A stretch of DNA of 5,538 nucleotides from Lachnospiraceae bacterium (GTDB lineage Bacteria; Bacillota_A; Clostridia; Lachnospirales; Lachnospiraceae). Under the pieces are notes generated by a model. That model made no database searches. It saw nothing but the letters and a program-made list of their open reading frames with translations, and was not told the origin of the DNA. Shown piece after piece: positions 1-5,538 of this stretch; the first letter of the stretch is position 1, and each line of letters starts with the position of its first letter. Both the position numbers and the translations under genes were made by a program. The DNA lies in the NCBI GenBank assembly GCA_031262285.1, contig JAISHZ010000274.1:1-5538 (forward strand), read 5' to 3'.

Positions 1-2686
1 CTATTTGAGCATATGGTACATTGTTGTCATAAATCGTAACGATAGAATTCGGCACCGCAAATCCACGAATGGGAACGTTACTGTGAGCCGTTGCGGATGG
101 ACTTACAATGCTAATCGCGATGGATTCACAACTGGCTGTACCGAGAGAAACGCTTCTTGCTTCACCGTCGTATTTATAATGAATAACAGCTGATGAAAGG
201 ACATATTCACCCCCTTCATTCAAACGAACAATCACCGAAAGTTCGTCTTGATTCATGTCCAGCGGAATGGTTATCGTATTCCCTTGTCCTTCCCAATCTC
301 CCAGCAGGGTGCAATTATCTGTGAACAATAACACCGCAGACATATCGGTCATATGGTCTTTCGCATCATCCGAAAAACCATATGATAAACAGAATTCGAT
401 GTTTGTACCAACCGGAGCAGCGGTTTCTTTAGCATAGTACCTCGTTTTCTCGTCAAATCCGGACAGTTCCATGAAGGGTCCACGCGGCACCTTGATATCA
501 AGAAAGCTTTCCATAATACCATGTTCAGATGTAAAGTTATATTGCACATAATCAACTGAATCTCGCAGGTTGTTCTTACGAAAATCCGAAATGTTTTGGT
601 AGTTAAAATTTCCGCCAATATCACGAATCAGCACAAGCGCATATTTCCCTGTCGGCAAGGGATTCGTGGTAAAGGATGTATTGTTATCATCACTACTTGT
701 CTGTGCAGCGCCAACATAATTTCCATCCGCATTATAGATATAAACACGCAGGTCATCTACTCTTTGCGCCGTCTTGCCATATGCTTGACCATTTTGCCGC
801 GCCGTAAAAGTAATAGAGGTGTCGCTACCGGGCGTAAATGAGGTTGACGTTTGTTGCCATGCCCAAACATTCTTCCCGGTGTCAGCGTGATGTTTGGCCT
901 TTAGGTCAAGCGAAACGCCATTGTACTCGTTCGATAAGCTTAATGTTCCGTCTTTTGACAGTATGAACGGGACAGAATCGTTGGTGTTTGGATTGGTTAC
1001 TGTATAGGTAAATTCCTTAAAATTGATTGCTTCTGCCTGTTCGGGAGTATCATGCGTGTGATTGGTGGCAACCTTGGCGTTGATATGGATTCTTGATCTT
1101 TCTATCTTTTGAGTAGACAACGTCGCGCCATATCCGTTGCTCAATCGCGTGATCGTGTATGTGCCGGTGCTATCTGCAATGAATTGATTGGTAGAAGCCG
1201 CATTGTTCCCCCCTGCGGCAAAAACTACCTCACCATTTTGATCTGTGACAACAGCAACCGCTAACCCGAATACGCTGGCGAGCGTTATCTGTACGGTATC
1301 ACCCTCCGTGAGCGCTACACTGAACGTGTCTGTCTCGTTATTTCTAGCGATACCCGCTGATTCTGTAATGTTCGCTTTAAACCAATCCTCAGCCTTCTTC
1401 TTATTAGCTTCTTGGATATTGATCGTACTGGATTTGTCTACAACCATGAGTGCCACAGCAGCATCAAAGTTTAGATCATAAACTTCTTTACTCATTTCAA
1501 TGAACGCTGCGCTTACATTACTGGTTTGCGTAAGATTTAATTTTTCTACTGCATTATCTTGTGTTGCTTCAAAATATAATTTCCCTATAGCCACATTTAG
1601 AAAGTGTGAATCGTTCAATTCACCGGTGATATGGGTTTGTTCTATGTTGATATTTCCAAGATCCATGCTGCTGTTATATAGGTGCAGCGTACCAACGTTA
1701 GATCTGTCGGTAGGATCTGCTATGGTAGAATCTACAGTAGCCGCTCCCCTCATGATGAGCATAGCGCCATGCGCGAATATATTCTCCGTCAAATACGGTT
1801 GTACAAGACCGTATCTGCTATCCCTATGTGCATCGTATTCGGCATTGCTTATAAAAGCATTCTTGATATAACCGGTATTCGTCGTAGGTGCTTTCTCCGC
1901 ATATAAAGTATTCACATGACCGGCTGTTGTAGTCCTGCCTTGACCTTCCCCTGTGTTCTTGGATATGAGTGTCACAACACTTCCGGAAGGTTGTATCGTC
2001 AAATTGGCATAGTCCCTACGAACAACTGTCGTGACCGTCGCCTGATCTAAGTTTACCGATCCGCTAAAGATGTTCAATCTGGCAATGTTACCCGTCATAT
2101 TTTGTATGGTATTGGCGGTTGAATGATAATCTATCGTATCAATATTGGCGCTTGACGATAACACTACCGTACCGCCGGCATTCGCATGAAACGTAAGATG
2201 ATCAACACTGCCTTCAATACGCCCCATACCAAATCGTTGATTCAAAACGATTTCTTGGACAACACCTTGCGAATGCAGTTCAAAATTGTTTTGACCATTC
2301 TGTGCGCTGGGGATCGCACTCGCAGAAGGGGATGATGTGGTGGATATGGTGACCGTGGCGTTAACTGTTCCTTCGATGATTAGTACAGCCTTCCCTCGAA
2401 GTTCAATATCCACATTCACCACAGAGTTTTGAGAGATGAATAAGGAACCGCTTTCGACAATAATCTTTTTACCGTTGGCGGAATTAACGGATACCCCATA
2501 ATAGGTTACATCCGTTTGTATATAACGATCTTGGGTTAGATTATCAACCTCTTGTTGGTCATGTTGAGTCAATAATGCGGCACTTTCATCGGAGCTTTCG
2601 TTAGCCGCTTCCACAGGTACATAACGAATAACGCTTTGTGACAGAATCATCAGACTTAGGAATACAGAAATCACTTTTCGAACCAT
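1..2686 (-). CDS. Large secreted multidomain surface protein (3' end missing)
   Basis: Triplet-by-triplet reading finds no stop in 895 codons from the ATG at 2686 to the left edge, so the protein continues outside. The start is fixed by AGGAGGGG six bases upstream. Residues 1-27 form a Sec signal peptide: basic MVRK, a hydrophobic core, and likely cleavage near VEA-A (27/28). Residues about 60-420 are rich in short beta strands with many S, T, N, V and I, as in right-handed beta-helix adhesins. A lysine-rich helical linker lies near 426-445. Residues about 450-530 resemble a PPC-like beta sandwich (motifs EGDTVQITL and STGTYTITR). Residues about 555-695 look like a second sandwich (VYIYNADGNYVG, LPTGKYALVLI). 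From about 855 an Ig-like domain begins (VPNSIVTIYDNN). I see only three cysteines (about 766, 792 and 853), as is common in exported Firmicutes proteins. It was probably exported and surface-displayed, but its ligand or enzyme activity is unknown. Domain names are inferred from patterns only. Confidence 0.9.
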   Translation of the reverse strand, partial: MVRKVISVFLSLMILSQSVIRYVPVEAANESSDESAALLTQHDQQEVDNLTQDRYIQTDVTYYGVSVNSANGKKIIVESGSLFISQNSVVNVDIELRGKAVLIIEGTVNATVTISTTSSPSASAIPSAQNGQNNFELHSQGVVQEIVLNQRFGMGRIEGSVDHLTFHANAGGTVVLSSSANIDTIDYHSTANTIQNMTGNIARLNIFSGSVNLDQATVTTVVRRDYANLTIQPSGSVVTLISKNTGEGQGRTTTAGHVNTLYAEKAPTTNTGYIKNAFISNAEYDAHRDSRYGLVQPYLTENIFAHGAMLIMRGAATVDSTIADPTDRSNVGTLHLYNSSMDLGNINIEQTHITGELNDSHFLNVAIGKLYFEATQDNAVEKLNLTQTSNVSAAFIEMSKEVYDLNFDAAVALMVVDKSSTINIQEANKKKAEDWFKANITESAGIARNNETDTFSVALTEGDTVQITLASVFGLAVAVVTDQNGEVVFAAGGNNAASTNQFIADSTGTYTITRLSNGYGATLSTQKIERSRIHINAKVATNHTHDTPEQAEAINFKEFTYTVTNPNTNDSVPFILSKDGTLSLSNEYNGVSLDLKAKHHADTGKNVWAWQQTSTSFTPGSDTSITFTARQNGQAYGKTAQRVDDLRVYIYNADGNYVGAAQTSSDDNNTSFTTNPLPTGKYALVLIRDIGGNFNYQNISDFRKNNLRDSVDYVQYNFTSEHGIMESFLDIKVPRGPFMELSGFDEKTRYYAKETAAPVGTNIEFCLSYGFSDDAKDHMTDMSAVLLFTDNCTLLGDWEGQGNTITIPLDMNQDELSVIVRLNEGGEYVLSSAVIHYKYDGEARSVSLGTASCESIAISIVSPSATAHSNVPIRGFAVPNSIVTIYDNNVPYAQI

Positions 2687-2692
2687 CGTAAT

Positions 2693-2700
2693 CCCCTCCT
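2693..2700 (-). promoter_or_regulatory. Strong ribosome binding site of the secreted protein gene
   Basis: The minus strand reads AGGAGGGG, then six bases, then ATG at 2686. This near-ideal Shine-Dalgarno sequence selects that start and implies high translation of the large secreted protein. Confidence 0.88.
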
Positions 2701-2715
2701 CTTCATCATGTATAA

Positions 2716-2727
2716 TCATATATATGA
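2716..2727. repeat. 12-bp perfect AT-rich palindrome upstream of the secreted protein gene
   Basis: TCATATATATGA reads the same on both strands. It lies in the 62-base gap between the CvpA-like gene and the secreted protein gene, about 30 bases before the start codon. On the minus strand a TTGTCA (2730-2725) that resembles a -35 box overlaps its edge, but I find no good -10 at normal spacing, so I do not call a promoter here. The palindrome could be an operator or simply AT-rich sequence, since alternating AT runs give palindromes easily. The gap has no hairpin followed by a T run, so read-through from the upstream gene is possible. Confidence 0.4.
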
Positions 2728-2748
2728 CAACGCAACTAATTTCGCTTC

Positions 2749-3957
2749 CTAATAATAGCTCTGCAGTTCGTTAATAACCCCAATCGGCAACAAGGAGTTT
2801 GCGGTCACCTCTCGTATGGCGGCGTAGATTTCTTTATCCTCGGAAACGACTTCTTGCATGATAGAAAGCAACTGCTTCATTTCATCCGTACTTGGAATCG
2901 GTGCTTCTTCGGGATAAACAAATGTATCATTTCCGATTGTTGTATGTACCAATTGTTCGATTACGATACGTACTACTACATCACTCGCCTGCAGTGAATA
3001 GAGATTGTCTGCTAATGATGTAATATAGGCGTCAAGGTCTTCTATATCCGATACGGTAATATCTTCCGGTGCAAAAGCTTCGACTGCATCATCCGGCGGT
3101 GGCTGTGGTGCCGGTGATTCCGATCCGGGTAATCCTGCAGATAACATATTATAAATATTCAAAATAACCGGCACCTCTTCGATGAGTTTTTCTTTTTCAT
3201 GATATACTAAAGCCTGCGCATCTTGTGTCGAAAGCCCGAATTCCAGTGCCATGTGCATGATTAATCGGTTGATTAACTCTAATCTCTCGTCGTCAGTTGC
3301 CGCGATGAAATCCGTATCAAAGACTTGTCCTACAATAAAATCAGCATTGGAAAGCACAGGTTCGGCTGTGTTTTCTTTCACTGCTGTGGATATGATATTC
3401 GCCAGTCGTATCCAAGCGGCGGATTCGCGAAAGAGACTCGCGTTTGGCAAAAAGATAACAGCCGCTAGGACGATCAATCCGCTGACAACACCACATAACA
3501 AGTTTTTCATTTTCTGACTTATCTTTATTTTCTGTAAAAATGTGGGAGTGGTTCGAAACCACCTAGATGGAATCAAGCGTCCTAGGAAACGAAGTGGTTT
3601 TACGATCATATATATCTTGAACACGAAATAAACAACCCAGAATAAAATAATAAACAGAATCGGCGCAACGATGTAGGATGCAATACCGACCATCGTATCT
3701 GACAGAACCTTCAACATGGTTAATCCACTAACGCCATTTGCTTCCATAATCAGTATGAGTTCGATTTCAACAGAAGAAAGCTGTAAAACAATGAATTGTC
3801 CCAGCTTATGATGGTATAGCAGCGTAAGGAGTAAAGCGATCACCGTTGAGGTTACTACGCGATACCCCTGCCATTTCCCCTTTTTGATCGATAACAATAC
3901 AAAAAGGACACATGCCAGAAGCAGCAAAATTCCCAATACAATATTGATCCAATTCAT
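2749..3957 (-). CDS. CvpA-like four-helix membrane protein with long soluble tail
   Basis: A 402-residue protein ending in TAG. I choose the ATG at 3957 because AGGAG lies five bases before it; the in-frame ATG at 3978 adds seven residues and has no ribosome binding site. Hydrophobic segments at about 4-24, 33-48, 93-117 and 152-170 give four membrane helices. A basic loop (about 120-151, with PLRFLGRLIPSRWFR) is probably cytoplasmic. The fourth helix begins with a GVVSG glycine pattern. This topology and pattern resemble the CvpA (colicin V production) family, whose members are usually only 160-220 residues long. Here about 230 extra residues follow, mostly acidic and helical, with a proline-rich linker near 278-290. 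By the positive-inside pattern the tail would face outside or lie on whichever side the fourth helix ends. Its role is unknown: CvpA proteins are linked to envelope homeostasis and secretion. The coding call is firm; the family assignment is tentative (about 0.4). Confidence 0.88.
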   Translation of the reverse strand: MNWINIVLGILLLLACVLFVLLSIKKGKWQGYRVVTSTVIALLLTLLYHHKLGQFIVLQLSSVEIELILIMEANGVSGLTMLKVLSDTMVGIASYIVAPILFIILFWVVYFVFKIYMIVKPLRFLGRLIPSRWFRTTPTFLQKIKISQKMKNLLCGVVSGLIVLAAVIFLPNASLFRESAAWIRLANIISTAVKENTAEPVLSNADFIVGQVFDTDFIAATDDERLELINRLIMHMALEFGLSTQDAQALVYHEKEKLIEEVPVILNIYNMLSAGLPGSESPAPQPPPDDAVEAFAPEDITVSDIEDLDAYITSLADNLYSLQASDVVVRIVIEQLVHTTIGNDTFVYPEEAPIPSTDEMKQLLSIMQEVVSEDKEIYAAIREVTANSLLPIGVINELQSYY

Positions 3958-3962
3958 AGCAT

Positions 3963-3967
3963 CTCCT
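3963..3967 (-). promoter_or_regulatory. Ribosome binding site deciding the start of the CvpA-like gene
   Basis: AGGAG on the minus strand is followed by ATGCT and then the ATG at 3957. It lies inside the reading frame of the longer alternative start at 3978, which has only GCGTAATGATTT in front of it, so the downstream ATG is the likely true start. Confidence 0.8.
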
Positions 3968-3997
3968 ACTGATATCATAAATCATTACGCTATTTGC

Positions 3998-4026
3998 ATT
4001 GTACTACCCTAGGGATCATTTTACAA
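3998..4026 (-). promoter_or_regulatory. Putative sigma-A promoter of the CvpA-like gene
   Basis: On the minus strand TTGTAA (4026-4021, 4 of 6 to TTGACA) is separated by exactly 17 bases from TACAAT (4003-3998, 5 of 6 to TATAAT). Transcription would begin near 3991, leaving a leader of about 34 bases before the ATG at 3957. It lies wholly in the gap after the WD40-like gene, so the CvpA-like gene, and perhaps the secreted protein gene behind it, can be expressed independently. The spacer contains the 8-bp palindrome CCCTAGGG (4007-4014), a possible regulator site. Confidence 0.55.
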
Positions 4027-4064
4027 CTTGAACTAAATCATCAAAATACCACATATGATTATTA

Positions 4065-5538
4065 TCACCACTCCCCGGCGATTTGTTTTTGTGCGAGTTT
4101 TATGAGATCATCATAGGTTGGGATGGTTACGATCAAACCCTTTTGATTCGGTGCGATTTTATATAGTTCGAAACCTTTCGAATCGAATCCTAATTCCATG
4201 TAACGCATCGCATCAGAAAACTCAAACAACACTTCACCTGTAGTATAGTCCACGACAATGCCCCTGTTCTTCCAAAATCCTTGTGAATTGATATATTTTT
4301 TGACGATTATAGCGACAGGGTTCTCATTCTCGTAATCAATCGCAAATTTTGTATGTGATTGATTACTTGACGATAATATTCCGCTATTATTAAAATCGGT
4401 TTTGATTTTTATCGTTTTTGTGATTTCGCCTTTCTCTAAGTCAATGTCATGAAGTAAATATCCTTCGCTCAGTAGTGTTAGTTGCTTATCATCTTTGATG
4501 TCGCAAGCGAGTGCCATAAAGGGTAGTTCCACCTCGTAGGATTCAACTTCATTTGTTTTATTGACCATCCAATACGATACTTCTTGAGAGTCAGTATTAG
4601 TAGTGCCATCTGTGCTTTGTGCTACTTTTTGGCGCACTTCGAATCTATATTTATCGCTGTCCGCCAAGACGGTTATCTCATCGGAGTCTCCCTCATTTGA
4701 AATGGTTTGAGGAAATTGATCATTCAGATTCGCGATAATTCTATTCGAGTCCGTCGTGCTTTCTTCAATGAGTGCATCCTTTAGGCTGAACAAATATATC
4801 TCTCCATTGCTATTGACGATCGCCGCCGCGTTTTGGGTTGGACTTGTTGTGCATCGGGCTTCCCCAATTGTGTTTTCCAATGCCATTTCATTGATCATCA
4901 TTTTGGTTCTGTTGTAATCCTCTTGCTGTATCAAACTGCCGCTTTCCATGTTGAGGTATATCATGATTGAGTCTGCGTCCGATGATGGGAACGAAGCATA
5001 CAGACAGGTGTCATCGATGAAATGCAGGATAGAAATATTTTGTGTGTTCGTTTCTTTCACACCCACTATTTTTTGCTCTTCTATATCAAAGATGAATATA
5101 TTCCCGGAATCCTCACCGATTGCCATGTATCGCCCGTCCGGTGAAAAGCATGCGGTTCTGATATATTCGTATCCTTTTGGACACAAAGCTAAATCATTGT
5201 CACTTGCAGTGAATATGTTTATTGTTTTTTGCATCTCAATTGAAAAAGTACTGATACTCCAATTATTGCGTGTTTTCTCTTTGCTTTGACCAATTACCAT
5301 CAACTGCCCGGCAACTTCATTCCAATAAATGATATCGTTTGCGGATTGTATCACGGATTCGTTATAGTCTGCTCTCTCCTGACTGTCAAAATGATACGAA
5401 AAGCATTGATAATTCGGTTCAGAATCCACATCGGTATCCTCATCGAATAAGATGCTGATCAATCGATTTCCTGATTGATCAAAAAAGCATTCTTTTAAAA
5501 GCGTAACCTCTTTCGCCCCTGCTTCGAATGAAAGCGAT
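4065..5538 (-). CDS. WD40-like beta-propeller protein, C-terminal part (5' end missing)
   Basis: The frame is open from the right edge to a TGA at 4067-4065, showing 490 residues. A TTG at 5462 could be mistaken for a start, but the 25 codons before it read as normal protein (CFFDQSGNRLISILFDE spans it) and I see no ribosome binding site, so the gene begins outside. The clearest blade is at visible residues about 131-151 (FSPDGRYMAIGEDSG, then IFIFD), a classic WD40-like strand pattern. Further strand clusters near 240-252 (NSNGEIYLFS) and 425-440 (GIVVDYTTGEVLFEF) suggest several blades of a propeller. No signal peptide or membrane segment is seen in this part. The tail ends with YDDLIKLAQKQIAGEW, which resembles the closing helix of WD40 proteins fused to STAND-type NTPase, TIR or kinase domains. 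That fusion is inference, as the N-terminus is absent. It probably acts as a binding or sensing scaffold. Confidence 0.88.
   Translation of the reverse strand, partial: SLSFEAGAKEVTLLKECFFDQSGNRLISILFDEDTDVDSEPNYQCFSYHFDSQERADYNESVIQSANDIIYWNEVAGQLMVIGQSKEKTRNNWSISTFSIEMQKTINIFTASDNDLALCPKGYEYIRTACFSPDGRYMAIGEDSGNIFIFDIEEQKIVGVKETNTQNISILHFIDDTCLYASFPSSDADSIMIYLNMESGSLIQQEDYNRTKMMINEMALENTIGEARCTTSPTQNAAAIVNSNGEIYLFSLKDALIEESTTDSNRIIANLNDQFPQTISNEGDSDEITVLADSDKYRFEVRQKVAQSTDGTTNTDSQEVSYWMVNKTNEVESYEVELPFMALACDIKDDKQLTLLSEGYLLHDIDLEKGEITKTIKIKTDFNNSGILSSSNQSHTKFAIDYENENPVAIIVKKYINSQGFWKNRGIVVDYTTGEVLFEFSDAMRYMELGFDSKGFELYKIAPNQKGLIVTIPTYDDLIKLAQKQIAGEW

Noticed and set aside
349..624. 91-codon minus-strand frame
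   Set aside because: It overlaps the secreted protein gene in another frame on the same strand. The main frame has signal peptide, ribosome binding site and domain signatures, while this one has none.
1500..1871. 123-codon open frame on the plus strand
   Set aside because: It lies entirely antisense to the secreted protein gene, and its translation is low-complexity with many Ser, Cys and Leu and no recognisable domain. It looks like a shadow of the minus-strand coding frame.
2702..2735. Possible promoter upstream of the secreted protein gene
   Set aside because: TTGTCA and TTGCGT can act as -35 candidates, but at 16-18 base spacing I find only poor -10 matches. The palindrome is reported instead.
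4036..4060. Possible hairpin (AATCAT, 13-base loop, ATGATT) after the propeller gene
   Set aside because: The stem is six base pairs with mostly A-T pairs, the loop is long, and no T run follows on the minus strand, so it is not a credible terminator.
4948..5289. 113-codon open frame on the plus strand
   Set aside because: It is antisense to the propeller gene, which has recognisable WD40-like motifs in its own frame. Nothing in this frame resembles a protein family.
1..5538. CRISPR array, tRNA, rRNA, transposase or tandem repeats
   Set aside because: I saw no regularly spaced direct repeats, no cloverleaf-like or rRNA sequence, and no transposase motifs. The window is almost fully occupied by the three coding regions.

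Overview
The window looks like a stretch of a Gram-positive, Firmicutes-type (Bacillota) chromosome. Base composition is roughly 40-45% GC, judged by eye from sampled lines. The ribosome binding sites are strong and purine-rich (AGGAGGGG and AGGAG), one promoter resembles the sigma-A type, and a large cysteine-poor protein carries a Sec signal peptide. I cannot name the genus.

All the coding content I can support lies on the minus strand, so transcription runs from the right edge to the left edge. Three genes fill almost the whole window. (1) 5538-4065: the C-terminal 490 residues of a WD40-like beta-propeller protein whose beginning is beyond the right edge. (2) 3957-2749: a complete 402-residue membrane protein with four predicted membrane helices and a long acidic soluble tail, resembling the CvpA family. 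It has its own plausible promoter in the 107-base gap before it. (3) 2686-1: the first 895 residues of a very large secreted protein. It has a signal peptide, a long beta-strand-rich solenoid-like region, two beta-sandwich modules resembling pre-peptidase C-terminal (PPC) or similar domains, and the beginning of a bacterial Ig-like domain. Its reading frame has no stop before the left edge, so both the end of the protein and any cell-wall anchor are missing.

The gaps are short (107 and 62 bases) and I see no convincing terminator in either, so genes 2 and 3 may share a transcript. Together the genes suggest a cell-envelope or surface locus, but no shared pathway can be shown from the sequence. 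I found no RNA genes, mobile elements, CRISPR arrays or origins. No system stands out clearly as new. The best leads are the large surface protein, the unusual CvpA-like protein with its long tail, and the unknown N-terminal half of the propeller protein.
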